Positions 53,989 through 63,810 are shown, counted from the stretch's first letter. The stretch is DNA of 64,000 nt from Methanoplanus endosymbiosus (GCF_024662215.1 NZ_CP096115.1:3099022-3163021), one strand, 5' to 3'. Notes: generated by a model from the letters alone, not told the origin. A program made the numbers and translations.

Positions 53989-54201
53989 TTACTCTATGTC
54001 CTTCTTCATTTTTTCAGCTTCTTCTTCGGTCAGGCCCTCATGTTTACTATGAAATTCTTCATATGCTTCTCTGACTGTCCGGTGTTTTGGAAGGATTCTT
54101 AGTATTAAACTTGAAAAACTTTCTTCATCATTATTTTTCCATGTTTTAAGGCGTTCATATGCTTCTTCTGAGAGGTTTACAGTTTTAGTTGGCATATTCA
54201 T
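53989..54201 (-). CDS. vapB: VapB-type antitoxin (DUF217 family)
   Basis: 70 residues: 'TVNLSEEAYERLKTWKNNDE', 'SSLILRILPKHRT' and an acidic tail 'EGLTEEEAEKMKKDIE'. The ATG at 54201 is used; a second ATG two codons later (54195) is equally possible. The stop touches the toxin ATG. Confidence 0.85.
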   Translation of the reverse strand: MNMPTKTVNLSEEAYERLKTWKNNDEESFSSLILRILPKHRTVREAYEEFHSKHEGLTEEEAEKMKKDIE

Positions 54202-54267
54202 TTGTATATGTGTAAGGTGAAATAAATGTTTTGTTAATCAGAAAGTGAGTCGATACCAGAGAAAATT

Positions 54268-54444
54268 CCGGCAATAAAAAAAGAGCATGCAAAGGACAGA
54301 AGCAAACTTGTCCGTTCTGGCGGCTGTTTCACGATGTCAGCCGGACTTGCTGCCGTCTTTGAGTACTTCGGTGCATTCATCTCCGGAGAAGAGGGCCTTT
54401 TGAAAAAGTGGGCTGAGTTTTCTTCCGGACAGGATAATTTATAG
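54268..54444 (+). pseudogene. Internal fragment of an HNH-type gene
   Basis: 59 codons match residues 181-238 of the HNH protein at 52.3 kb ('PAIKKEHAKD', 'LVRSGGCFTMSAGLAAVFEY'). Differences near the end ('WAEFSSGQDN') suggest it derives from a paralogue. There is no start, and it ends at a stop after 'DNL'. Confidence 0.85.
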
Positions 54445-54575
54445 GATGAATCGTTACGAAATCTTAAAAAAAAGTCCAAAGTATTTAGTTCTCCCGATAC
54501 ATAGAGGGTTGTGCAATGATAATAACTATCATATCTTATAGATAAATATTATACTGGCAATCGGTGAATTCTTAG

Positions 54576-55400
54576 ATGGTTATAATTAGAAAAAATGAAA
54601 GGGCATTACTGTACTTAATCAGATATTTTAAAAAGATAAATAAGATTGAGCTTGTTAAACGCACCTTTTTAATTTCGCAGGCGAGCAGAATATATGATTA
54701 TATACCTTATAAATCCGGTCCTTTCTCATTTCAGTTGTATCATGATCTGAACCATCTTGAAAAAAATGGACTTATAGAGACAGATGACGATTATGTAAAG
54801 CTAATATCTGATAAATTTCCGGAACCTGAAGTAGGCCCCCGGAGGGCAATAAATTATCACATATCTGTTTTTGGAGAAGAGGATGGAGAAACTATCAGAA
54901 GATATGTCTATGACAATTATCCGTTTTACACAATTTTCAGTAAGACTGAAAAGAAAGAATCCTATGTCAGGGATGAAAATGGTATTCTCACAATAGGATA
55001 TGAAGGCAGAAGTGTCGATGATTTTATTTTGAACCTCATTAAAAACAAGGTTAGTATTCTGGTTGATGTACGAAAAAACCCTTTCAGCATGAAATACGGT
55101 TTTTCAAAGAAACAGATCTCAGGTTATTCTGAGGAGATAGGTATTGAATATATACACATTCCCGGTTTGGGCATAGAGAGTTCAAAGAGAAAAAATCTAA
55201 AGCCGGAAGATTATGCTGCTCTTTTTTCAGAATATGAATCTGATCTGATTAACAGAGAAAAAGAACTTGGAATTCTTCGCAAACTTGGAAAGGATAAAAA
55301 AATTGCCCTGATGTGTTTTGAAAAGGATTCAAATTTCTGCCACCGTGGAGTTATTGGGAAAAAACTTCATAGTGATGGTTTTTGTGTGGAGAATGTATAA
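54576..55400 (+). CDS. DUF488-family protein with a winged-helix-like N-terminus
   Basis: 274 residues. The first ~130 residues look like a winged-helix DNA-binding region ('ALLYLIRYFKKINKIELVKR', 'FSFQLYHDLNHLEKNGLIET'). The second half is the DUF488 domain: 'ILTIGYEGRSVDDFI', 'ILVDVRKNPFSMKYGFSK', then 'IALMCFEKDSNFCHRGVIGK' with the conserved Cys-His pair. DUF488 proteins are of unknown function and recur in defence and genome-island settings. It shares one base with the start of the next gene (TAATG), so the two are coupled. Confidence 0.82.
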   Translation: MVIIRKNERALLYLIRYFKKINKIELVKRTFLISQASRIYDYIPYKSGPFSFQLYHDLNHLEKNGLIETDDDYVKLISDKFPEPEVGPRRAINYHISVFGEEDGETIRRYVYDNYPFYTIFSKTEKKESYVRDENGILTIGYEGRSVDDFILNLIKNKVSILVDVRKNPFSMKYGFSKKQISGYSEEIGIEYIHIPGLGIESSKRKNLKPEDYAALFSEYESDLINREKELGILRKLGKDKKIALMCFEKDSNFCHRGVIGKKLHSDGFCVENV

Positions 55401-56245
55401 TGTGGGAGAAAAAGAGGGTTTTAATCACAGTCAAGGCATATCCGGAGCACAGCAGAAGGCATGGGGATGTTGTCTGTACAGCCGGAATTACTGACGAAGG
55501 GGAATTTATAAGGCTTTATCCAATAAATACGAGGATATATTTTGGTGAGGGTAAAATAAAAAAATATGACTGGATTGAGGTAGAATGCAAAAAAGCCACA
55601 GATGAAAAGTTAAACCGAAAGGAGAGTTATAGGGTCAGGGAAGAATCAATAAGAATAATTGACCGCTCTTTATCAGTTTACAAAAGAAAAGCTCCGTGGG
55701 CTGAGAGAAATAAAATTATTCTCGATAAAGTATCACCTTCAATAAGTTATCTTCAAAATGCTTTCAAAGAGGGCCGGACTTCTTTAGGACTAATTAAAGC
55801 CAAAGAGATTCTTGATTTTTATACCAAAGAAGAATTAATGACCCCTCCTGAAGCAAAACATTACCAGGGAAATCTCTTTGACGACAGTAAAATTCCTGTA
55901 ATTGATAATATCCCTCATATATTTGCGTATAAATTTTTTTGTGAGGGTTGTTTTGGCCCGGAACCCTGCAATAAAAACGGAAAATATCATAATATTATGT
56001 GTGAGGACTGGGAAATATTTGAAGCATACAGAAATTTCTGGAAAAGGTGTAGTAATACTGAAGAACTCTGGAGGATGCTCTATGATAAAATGTTCAGTTT
56101 TATGAAAGAAAGAGATCTCTACTTCTTTATGGGGATGCATTCTTTACAACCTACGTGGTTAATAATTGGGCTTTATTATCCGGATCTGAATTCAGATATT
56201 TTGCCTAAAGATAATTCTTTCAGAACTCTTGATCAATGGATGTAA
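55400..56245 (+). CDS. Conserved hypothetical protein coupled to DUF488
   Basis: 281 residues from the ATG at 55400, which overlaps the preceding stop by one base; an upstream GTG in the overlap is less likely. The N-terminal ~100 residues are strand-rich with 'KKRVLITVKAYPEHSRRHGD' and 'TAGITDEGEFIRLYPI'. The second half carries Cys residues ('CEGCFGPEPCNKNGKYHNIM', 'CEDWE') that could bind a metal or iron-sulfur cluster, and ends with 'LYFFMGMHSLQPTWLIIGLY'. I do not recognise the family. Co-occurrence with DUF488 suggests a two-component unit. Confidence 0.7.
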   Translation: MWEKKRVLITVKAYPEHSRRHGDVVCTAGITDEGEFIRLYPINTRIYFGEGKIKKYDWIEVECKKATDEKLNRKESYRVREESIRIIDRSLSVYKRKAPWAERNKIILDKVSPSISYLQNAFKEGRTSLGLIKAKEILDFYTKEELMTPPEAKHYQGNLFDDSKIPVIDNIPHIFAYKFFCEGCFGPEPCNKNGKYHNIMCEDWEIFEAYRNFWKRCSNTEELWRMLYDKMFSFMKERDLYFFMGMHSLQPTWLIIGLYYPDLNSDILPKDNSFRTLDQWM

Positions 56246-56324
56246 TATTCACTTTGATTGAATACAATTGATGTATATACTTTTGCAGACCTTTTGACTA
56301 ATTAGATGTCCTGAAAATATTTAC

Positions 56325-56654
56325 ATGAAATACAAAAAATTCCCCGGCGGAAAAGCAGTCCGGGATAAAATACCTGAAATCATCCAAAATTCCGGGCAGG
56401 AATGCAAAATGGAAACCTTAAGCGAACCGCTCTTCTATGAGGCGATGAAGAAGAAGCTGACCGAAGAAGTCGGAGAATATCTGTCAGAACCCTGCCCGGA
56501 AGAGCTTGCAGATATAATTGAAGTCGTTTATCGTCTTGCAGAGTCTGAAGGGATTACAAAAGAAGAGCTTGAAGAGATCCGGCTTAAAAAAAGAGAGATA
56601 CGTGGCGGCTTTGAGAAAAATATTTTCCTGCTAAACAATAAACCTGATATTTAA
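56325..56654 (+). CDS. MazG-like nucleotide pyrophosphohydrolase
   Basis: 109 residues. The all-alpha NTP pyrophosphatase pattern is clear: 'KLTEEVGEYLSEPCPEELAD' with the EExxE metal-binding acids and the later Asp of 'ADIIEVVYRL'. It is short, as in single-domain house-cleaning enzymes. The N-terminus 'FPGGKAVRDKIPEIIQ' is typical of the 'phosphoribosyl-ATP pyrophosphohydrolase-like' group. It removes unusual nucleoside triphosphates. The gene is monocistronic and lies at the right end of the accessory island. Confidence 0.85.
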   Translation: MKYKKFPGGKAVRDKIPEIIQNSGQECKMETLSEPLFYEAMKKKLTEEVGEYLSEPCPEELADIIEVVYRLAESEGITKEELEEIRLKKREIRGGFEKNIFLLNNKPDI

Positions 56655-56836
56655 GTATTCTAAGACTCCTGAGTAATCTCTCCTGCTTAATAAATAAGGT
56701 AATAACTGCACCACCACCCACTTTGCCTTCACAAAAACTTATTTAATAGCGGGATTATGATAATTTATTATTCACGGCTGACTAATTTTCATAAGTATTT
56801 TATTACCTGAAAAACAGCCGGGGAGGGAGCAGCCCC

Positions 56837-59437
56837 ATGACAGATTCCGGAGCTAAACTGAGGACTATGACGATAAATACGGGAAAAAGAGAGACGGATA
56901 AGAACCTCCTGAATAAAACTGAAAGAGAAAATATAAGAATAAAACATAAATCTCCGTCAGCTGCGGATACAATAATTACTGCAGCTACCAGGGTAATCCT
57001 TACAGCAATACTTATTTCAGCCTTAATCTGCACAGCATCCGCAGAACCGGCAGGGGCACCCGGCACACCGTCCCTCTCCCATGACAACTGGGACAATAAC
57101 GGCGACTACACCATCACCATGAACATGTGGTGGGGAAATAACGGAAATAGTATAAAACTCTACGAAAACGGTGTTTTAATCGAAGAAGCAGGATTAGAGG
57201 AGAACACCCCGAACAGCCAGACATTCTCACGGGCCTTTACAGGCAAAAGTTCCGGCACTTATGAATACTACGCTGTCCTCTCAAACAGCCTGGGAGAGAC
57301 AGGAAGCGAAACAATGTCAATTGATGTAACCGGAGAAGGGGCCTCGTCCGGAATTCCGGGAACTCCTGTTCTCTCACACGACAACTGGGACAATGACGGC
57401 GACTATACCATCACCATGAACATGTGGTGGGGAGAAAACGGAAATAACCTGAAGATCTACGAGAACGGAAACCTGATCGCCAGCCGGACATTGACCGAAA
57501 ACTCACCCCAGGCCCAGCAGTACTCAGAGTCATTCTCCGGAAAAAAGTCCGGTACATATGAGTACTATGCTGAACTGACAAATGACTACGGAACAACAGA
57601 AAGCGCAAAAATAACCGTAACCGTCAGTAATCCATCAGGTTCACCTGAACCTACATCCACACCGACTTCAACTCCCACACCGACCGTAACTCCGACTCAG
57701 ACACAGACTCCTACACCCTCTCTGACTGCAACTTCAACTCCCACACCGGCCATAACCTCTACACAAACCCCTACGCCGACTCCTGCACCGTCAAATCTCC
57801 CCGGCAAGCCTGTATTATCCCATGACAACCGGGACAGTGACGGAAACTATATCATAACCATGAACATGTGGTGGGGAGAAAACGGTGAAAAAGCAGAACT
57901 CTATGAAGACGGAATTCTGACTGGAAACACTACACTCACACCGGATACACCAAATGCCCAGGTCTGCACATTTAATATAGCAGGCAAACAGCCCGGCACA
58001 TACACCTACCATGCAAAGCTCATCAACAGTGCAGGGGCGACAGAGAGTTCTCCCATAACAGTAACCGTTTCCGGAACAACACCGACAGAACAGCCCACAC
58101 AGACCACTACTCCGACACAAATTCCAACAGCAACACCAGCGCCTAATCCTGACACCCCGGAATACACAAAAAGAATAGTCATGTATTTCCCTGAATGGGG
58201 AGTTTATGCCGGACATTCATACTACTACCCCGCATACATACCATGGGACAAAATAACCCATATGAACTACGCCTTTGCAATAATTAAAGACGGAAAGGTC
58301 TCAGTCTATGATGACTGGGCTGCAACCGGAATGACCTTCGGCACTGAAGCCTGGGACAGCCCGTACAAAGGCTGCCTTGGCCAGATGATGAAATTCAAAG
58401 AGGCATATCCGGCTGTAAAAATGATGGTCTCAGTCGGCGGATGGTCAAACTCCGACCAGTTCCACGAAGCTGCAGCAACCGATGAATCCAGGCGGAAATT
58501 TGCAGACAGTGCAGTAGAGTTCATCCGGAAATACAACTTTGATGGCGTGGACATTGACTGGGAATACCCCTGTGTAAAACGCCCGCCAACAGGACAGTAT
58601 GATCACGGGGCACCATATGCCGACGATACGGAAAGAGAGACCTACACGCTCTTCCTCAAAGAACTGAGGGAGACCCTTGATAAAGCAGGAGAGGAGGACG
58701 GAAAATATTATGAACTCTCCGCCGCCGTTGGTGCCGGAAAGGACAAAATCGAGCTTACCGAACCGGAAATTTACCAGCAGTACCTTGACTTCATAAACCT
58801 GATGACATATGACTATCACGGAGCGTGGGACAGCACAACCGGTCATCTCGCACCACTGTACAACAACCCTGATTCGCCCTACAGTGGGATGGTAACAGAG
58901 TATTATTCGGTGGACGGCACAGTAAACCTCTTCCTTGACAGGGGAGTTCCGTCTGAAAAACTCGTAGTCGGAATCCCTTACTACAGCAGGGGCTGGAAAA
59001 ATGTCGTAAATGACGGTCCGATAGAGGATCTCCCCGGGCTTTTTGCATCAGCAGGAGGAGCACCGTCAGACATTGGCATAGAACCCGGCCTTCTCCTCTA
59101 CTGGCAGATTGAAGAGTATGAAAACAATCCTGCATATAAAAAATACCGCGATCCTGTCTCTAAAGTGCCATATCTCTACAGCGAAGAGAAAGGCGTAATG
59201 CTCACCTACGATGACGAAACCTCTGTCACGGAAAAAGTCAGTTACATAAACGGGAATAACCTTGGCGGGGTCATCATCTGGGATGCAACAGGTGAAGAGC
59301 CCGGAAATACACCCCTTACAGATATAATTTCAGCCTCATTTGAAAAGGAGACCAAAGCACTCAGTTCCGGAGATTACAGTCCGGGCATACTTGAGATAAT
59401 TGCTGAATATCTCAGAAATGCTCTCGGATTAAAATAG
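56837..59437 (+). CDS. Secreted GH18 chitinase with three Ig-like modules
   Basis: 866 residues. A long polar start is followed by a signal-like hydrophobic stretch (about residues 50-70, ending 'LICTASAEPAG'). Two similar beta-sandwich modules follow ('LSHDNWDN', 'YTITMNMWWG', 'SGTYEYYAVL'), then a Thr/Pro-rich linker, a third module, and a GH18 catalytic domain (about 450-840). The catalytic motif 'DGVDIDWE' is intact (Asp569 to Glu576). 'SVGGWSNSDQFHEAA' and 'LMTYDYHGAWD' are typical chitinase strands. GGGGAGGGAG precedes the ATG. Methanogens cannot grow on sugars, so a role in cell-wall turnover, in adhesion to chitin particles, or in feeding a partner is more likely than nutrition. Confidence 0.92.
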   Translation: MTDSGAKLRTMTINTGKRETDKNLLNKTERENIRIKHKSPSAADTIITAATRVILTAILISALICTASAEPAGAPGTPSLSHDNWDNNGDYTITMNMWWGNNGNSIKLYENGVLIEEAGLEENTPNSQTFSRAFTGKSSGTYEYYAVLSNSLGETGSETMSIDVTGEGASSGIPGTPVLSHDNWDNDGDYTITMNMWWGENGNNLKIYENGNLIASRTLTENSPQAQQYSESFSGKKSGTYEYYAELTNDYGTTESAKITVTVSNPSGSPEPTSTPTSTPTPTVTPTQTQTPTPSLTATSTPTPAITSTQTPTPTPAPSNLPGKPVLSHDNRDSDGNYIITMNMWWGENGEKAELYEDGILTGNTTLTPDTPNAQVCTFNIAGKQPGTYTYHAKLINSAGATESSPITVTVSGTTPTEQPTQTTTPTQIPTATPAPNPDTPEYTKRIVMYFPEWGVYAGHSYYYPAYIPWDKITHMNYAFAIIKDGKVSVYDDWAATGMTFGTEAWDSPYKGCLGQMMKFKEAYPAVKMMVSVGGWSNSDQFHEAAATDESRRKFADSAVEFIRKYNFDGVDIDWEYPCVKRPPTGQYDHGAPYADDTERETYTLFLKELRETLDKAGEEDGKYYELSAAVGAGKDKIELTEPEIYQQYLDFINLMTYDYHGAWDSTTGHLAPLYNNPDSPYSGMVTEYYSVDGTVNLFLDRGVPSEKLVVGIPYYSRGWKNVVNDGPIEDLPGLFASAGGAPSDIGIEPGLLLYWQIEEYENNPAYKKYRDPVSKVPYLYSEEKGVMLTYDDETSVTEKVSYINGNNLGGVIIWDATGEEPGNTPLTDIISASFEKETKALSSGDYSPGILEIIAEYLRNALGLK

Positions 59438-59613
59438 CGTGGCAGGAAATAAAACAGCCTCCGGGAAATACCCCGGCAGGCAACTTAATTTTAACACCCG
59501 TAAAAACAGCCGTCCATCCTGAAGCCTGTACTTTATTGTACTGGTCTGTACGTTGTGTAATGTCTCTATTCTCAACCAATAGAATATATATCTGATTTGG
59601 ACATATTAGTTAT

Positions 59614-60321
59614 ATGGATAAATATGCCCTCTTACAGGCAGTGACTCTCTCAGTCATAACCTTACTGCTAATCTCCGTTGCGGGATGTATTGCCTGTGAT
59701 AAGGATAATGCAGGAGATGAATCAGCATCTGAGCCTTACACAACAGTCTCTGCGGAAGACATTAAGAAGGGTCTTGAGGGCCTGGGTCCGATAACCGCCG
59801 GATTTGACATCGACGGGACCGCATTCTTCACTGAATCTGTCTATTATTATGGCTTAAACAATATCGACGGACCAAACGGTACAAATCTCTACGGCAGTGA
59901 TCCACTTGCAGACCCCGAATTTATAAGCAGGGTCAACAACGAATTTGTCGGCCAGTACATACCAAAAGAAGGTGCAGAAGAGATCATCAGCATGCACCTT
60001 GGCAGGGGTGACAAAGTCATCTTCATCACTAAAAAAGCACCATCGGCAGAAGAGAGGATTACAGAGTATATCGGTTCTGTCTTTGGAATAAAAGATCCGG
60101 TTCTGATTTTCACAAACGAAAGTTCAAAGATGCCATACATAAATGAAGAGGACGTATCCGTCTATTACGGCGATTCGGACGGTGACATAACGGAATGCAA
60201 TGATGCAGAGTCGTGTACTCCATACAGATTTATGAGAAATATTATTACTGAAGAATATTACGGCGAAAGCTATAATCCGGGAATATACGGTGAAAACGTA
60301 GTCGAAAATTCAGACTGCTGA
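59614..60321 (+). CDS. HAD-superfamily acid phosphatase lipoprotein, AphA-like
   Basis: 235 residues with a lipobox signal ('VITLLLISVAGCIACDKD'). The class B acid-phosphatase motif 'GFDIDGTAFF' has nucleophile Asp65 and Asp67. Later motifs include 'VIFITKKAP' and 'YYGDSDGDI'. It is presumably an extracellular or cell-surface phosphomonoesterase. Such proteins are uncommon in archaea, so acquisition from bacteria is plausible. The gene follows the chitinase gene on the same strand after a 175-base gap and appears to have its own promoter. Confidence 0.85.
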   Translation: MDKYALLQAVTLSVITLLLISVAGCIACDKDNAGDESASEPYTTVSAEDIKKGLEGLGPITAGFDIDGTAFFTESVYYYGLNNIDGPNGTNLYGSDPLADPEFISRVNNEFVGQYIPKEGAEEIISMHLGRGDKVIFITKKAPSAEERITEYIGSVFGIKDPVLIFTNESSKMPYINEEDVSVYYGDSDGDITECNDAESCTPYRFMRNIITEEYYGESYNPGIYGENVVENSDC

Positions 60322-60530
60322 TATTTTTCCGGTTCTGCCTGGCAATTATAACTTTAACACCCGGAAAAAGACTTTCGGGAGATATCAAACTTTTTTAAGT
60401 ATTTCTTCTTCGGATGTGCCGGTACTCAGGTATAATCTTTCTTTCACCCGTTCCGGCCTTTTTTACTCAAATAGTCCGGGTGAGCATAATTATTAAATTA
60501 ACCCTTCTGATATGGTAAGTCCGGTAAGGC

Positions 60531-61823
60531 TCATATCCGCAGTGATTTCCGGTATATCAGAATTGTCGGCAGAATTATCCCGCATATGAGGGCTAATACG
60601 GCAACTGCTGAATACATAATATACTGCAATGAATGAATTACCACTGTATTAGAGACGACTAAATCGGTATGAGCGATTATAAACATCTCCTGCAGGCCCT
60701 TGATCATTGCAAGACCGGGGATCATTGGAATGCCTGCAATAACGGCCAGGAAAACTCCGGGAACCTTTGTCTTTCTTCCATAATAGGTTGCTAATAGTGT
60801 TGCAGCCACCATTCCGGAAAATATGCAGAGAAAGATATCCAGCTGGTAAAAAACACCAGCTTCGCGGACAAGTCTCCCGACAATTGCACATATCATGCAT
60901 CCGGGCAGAACAAGAAGCGGTGCATTAAAGAGAAGAGCAAATCCCAGTGCTGCAAGACCGGATGCCAGACACATCGTGAAGATAAGTAAGAACATGTTCA
61001 TATCAGATCCATTAGATAATACCTCATCTCCGAGGATACTCAATGGTATAATGAGTGAACCTGATATAATAGAAACCTGGATAAAAGCTGATGTCAGACG
61101 GACAATCCCGCAGCTGGTATGATCCCGGATGATATCAAGACCTCCGTTTATGGTCAAAAATCCGGGGATAAGAAAGAGAATACTGGAGATAAGTGCGACT
61201 CCGGAAGTCTGTGTCTGAATAACCCTGGTAAGTAAAGCGGCAATAATTCCTCCTGAAAAAGCTGAAAACAGGGTAGACAGATATAAATTATGCAGTCTGC
61301 TTCCAAACCCGAATTTTATTGATAGTGCACAGAATGCTGATATTAAGATAATAAAGAGTGCCTGTACATCTGAATGATTAAGCCATCCAAATGCAGCACA
61401 GGCAATACTTGTGAAGAGGATGGTAAGAGGGATCGGGTATATCCGTTTTAGGTTCTGTATCCTGCAAATTTCATTCCTTATGGCACAGATGTCTCCCTGA
61501 TAGGAAGAGAGGTTATGCATGAGCAGACTTACCTGGTGGAGGGCTGCAATATTTACTTTAAAAGGTTCACGAAGGACATAGAGCCGGTTTTCAATTTTGT
61601 CCCTATGCTGGATGCTCAATTCAATCTCTTCATATCCGACAAATACATGGACATTGGAATCACTGAGATTTTCAGCAAGCCACCGGACCGAATCAGACAC
61701 ACGTTCGACTGATGCCCCTGCTTCATACAGGGTTTTTGCAAGTTCCAGATAGAGATCTGCTACCTCATATCCGTTATTATTACAATACGTGTCCTGATCC
61801 ATATCGGGCCTGCAATTTGTCAA
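60531..61823 (-). CDS. Threonine/serine exporter (ThrE family)
   Basis: 430 residues. The N-terminal half matches the ThrE domain (DUF1212): 'LYLELAKTLYEAGASVERVS' followed by a cytoplasmic segment and several membrane spans from about residue 130. The C-terminal half is a second spanning domain (ThrE_2) with 'LLVLPGCMICAIVG' and 'IPMIPGLAMIKGLQEMF'. About ten spans are visible in all. The family exports amino acids or possibly other small molecules. The gene is monocistronic on the minus strand. Confidence 0.88.
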   Translation of the reverse strand: MTNCRPDMDQDTYCNNNGYEVADLYLELAKTLYEAGASVERVSDSVRWLAENLSDSNVHVFVGYEEIELSIQHRDKIENRLYVLREPFKVNIAALHQVSLLMHNLSSYQGDICAIRNEICRIQNLKRIYPIPLTILFTSIACAAFGWLNHSDVQALFIILISAFCALSIKFGFGSRLHNLYLSTLFSAFSGGIIAALLTRVIQTQTSGVALISSILFLIPGFLTINGGLDIIRDHTSCGIVRLTSAFIQVSIISGSLIIPLSILGDEVLSNGSDMNMFLLIFTMCLASGLAALGFALLFNAPLLVLPGCMICAIVGRLVREAGVFYQLDIFLCIFSGMVAATLLATYYGRKTKVPGVFLAVIAGIPMIPGLAMIKGLQEMFIIAHTDLVVSNTVVIHSLQYIMYSAVAVLALICGIILPTILIYRKSLRI

Positions 61824-62113
61824 TACGATTACTCTGTAAAATATGGTTTATGATATTTTTGGCAGGTGCTGACATCTATGATTTGAGGTGGCGTGCCGGT
61901 TTTTTTTAAAAAATAGATGTCTCCCCTCTACTCATACATGATAATTCATTCTCCACTGACAAATATCTTTTGCAATTAGATCTACTCCTCATTGATGTCA
62001 GTCGTGCCGGGGACTACAGGTTCCGGCAATGAATTATTATCCGGAAAAGCACCTGCAACCATACTTCCCCGTTTCAGTTCTTTTATTGAGCATCTCTATC
62101 ATATTCGTAGTTT
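61824..62113. other. Intergenic region between the exporter and antiporter genes
   Basis: About 290 bases; no gene is supported. It may hold remnants of the 3' extension that begins with the tiny reading frame at 62114-62185. Confidence 0.4.
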
Positions 62114-62185
62114 TTATTCACTATCAAATGCCTCATTCAGCAGTTCTGAAATTTCTTTCTGCTCTTTAATCTGGTTACATATCAT
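62114..62185 (-). CDS. Tiny coupled reading frame after the antiporter gene
   Basis: The frame of 23 codons ('MICNQIKEQKEISELLNEAF', then 'DSE') starts in a 4-base ATGA overlap with the antiporter's stop. That overlap is what a coupled downstream gene would show. Sequence beyond its stop contains further short frames, so this may be the truncated beginning of a lost gene rather than a real microprotein. Confidence 0.3.
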   Translation of the reverse strand: MICNQIKEQKEISELLNEAFDSE

Positions 62186-63369
62186 CTGCTATACTGGCTC
62201 TTCTCCCTGAAAAGCCAGTCCTTGAGCAGGAAGGGGGTGATGATAGTGCATAACAGGCTGGCCATAATAATTGCAACAAAAATATCCTGCCCGATAATTC
62301 CCATTGAAAGGCCTACAAGTGCAATAACCATCGCCATCTCACCCCTTGGAATCATTCCGGCCCCGACTGCCATTGAGTCATGACGATCCATTCCGGTAAA
62401 CCTGGCAGGAAGCCCGCAGCCAATGAATTTAGACAGGGCCGCCGTTGCTGCAAGAACGATTATATACGGAACCACTGACAGAGCCACATCCTGTACATCT
62501 GCCAGAATTCCCAGTGATATAAAAAATATGGCTGCAAACGGGATATAAATATATTCTGAGCCCTTCTTAATGCTCATACTGTGTTTCAGTAAAACCCTGT
62601 TGATTGAAACTCCGGCAATAAAAGACCCAATCATCGGCGAAATTCCGAAGATATCGGCAAGCATTGCATAGATAAAAGCAACAGAGAGTGCAAAAAGAAA
62701 GACAAACTCCGGAAATTTAAGTGCAACCTCTGATGAATCAACGTACATGATTATCCGGTCAACAACATAAACCCCGGCAATTGCAGCAAGGAAAATAAAT
62801 ATCAAAGGTCTTATTACAGAGATGAATATCTCCTGTATGGATATTGCACCCTGAAGAAAATCAACAGTTACTGAAAGGACAATCAGGCTTACAATATCAT
62901 CAACCACAGCTGTTCCAATGATTGCATTTGCAACCCCTGTATGCAGCTTGCCCATCTCTTTTAAAACATTGGCAGTAATTGCAATACTCGTTGCAGTCAT
63001 CGCAGTTCCGGCAAACAAAGAACCGGGTGCTGAACTACCCATCAGAATAGATACGGAAAAACATGCAATAAATGGTAGTGCCACTCCGCATATTCCTATC
63101 AAAAGATACTGCTTCTTTAACAGGTCAGAAAAATGGAACTCAAATCCGATTACGAAGAGAAGAATAATGGCCCCCATATGTGCAAGAGCCGTCACAATAT
63201 CTGTATAATTTATTAGGTTCAAAACTCCCGGCCCGACAATAATGCCCAGAATAATCAGGCCTACAACAGCCGACTGATGTATCCATGCAGCCAGAAGATA
63301 ACCCCCGACTGCAATAAGCAGAAGAAGGGCAATCTGAAATTCTATGTCAAGGGTGGGCAGTGCAGTCAT
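62182..63369 (-). CDS. CPA2-family cation/proton antiporter
   Basis: 395 residues with about 11-12 membrane spans and no C-terminal TrkA domain. The family signature is present: 'GLIILGIIVGPGVLNLI' early, the ion-binding Asp pair in 'GTAVVDDIVSLIVLSV', and 'GAGMIPRGEMAMVIALVGLS' late. It exchanges Na+ or K+ for protons across the cytoplasmic membrane (NapA/KefB-like). It is on the minus strand, 358 bases from the ThrE-type exporter. Confidence 0.92.
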   Translation of the reverse strand: MTALPTLDIEFQIALLLLIAVGGYLLAAWIHQSAVVGLIILGIIVGPGVLNLINYTDIVTALAHMGAIILLFVIGFEFHFSDLLKKQYLLIGICGVALPFIACFSVSILMGSSAPGSLFAGTAMTATSIAITANVLKEMGKLHTGVANAIIGTAVVDDIVSLIVLSVTVDFLQGAISIQEIFISVIRPLIFIFLAAIAGVYVVDRIIMYVDSSEVALKFPEFVFLFALSVAFIYAMLADIFGISPMIGSFIAGVSINRVLLKHSMSIKKGSEYIYIPFAAIFFISLGILADVQDVALSVVPYIIVLAATAALSKFIGCGLPARFTGMDRHDSMAVGAGMIPRGEMAMVIALVGLSMGIIGQDIFVAIIMASLLCTIITPFLLKDWLFREKSQYSR

Positions 63370-63810
63370 TTTCCTGGCCTTTCTTTATCACTAAGCTGAA
63401 ATTAAGCTTTGGCTAAGCTATGATCAGGTTATCTTTATTCCTCAGATCTGGCATTCATCAGTAAAGGCGGATGACTAAGCATTAATTCAAGTTTTTTCTG
63501 CCTTTTCACAGCTAATGTCTCTGATTGCCTTTCAGAGATAATAAAACAGATACATTCCTGATATATCCGGGGAAAAAAGTCCGGCAGATGCAACCGGCCA
63601 TGAGTTATTTATCCGGAATTTACAGACAGTAAACTGTCCGGCAGTTAAGGTTTACTCCCTGCTACAGCTGTAATATATCTGTAATCCTCTATTTTTGCAG
63701 CCTGCCTGTTTATCCGTCTGAGTGTAATTTACATAATGTATTTCTCTCTGAATAAGGGGTGAAGCAGAAGTTGACAAAGTTATATTACTCCATATGAGAA
63801 TCTTATATAC
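63370..63810. other. Intergenic region before vapB
   Basis: About 440 bases with no gene. TTATATTA at 63780-63787 is about 27 bases before the vapB ATG, which suggests a leaderless vapBC transcript. AAGCTGAAATTAAGCTTTGG near 63394 has small inverted repeats of unknown meaning. Confidence 0.45.

Noticed and set aside
57650..57800. Thr/Pro repeats in the chitinase gene as a possible minisatellite or mobile repeat
   Set aside because: They encode an ordinary flexible linker between secreted modules and the DNA units are irregular.
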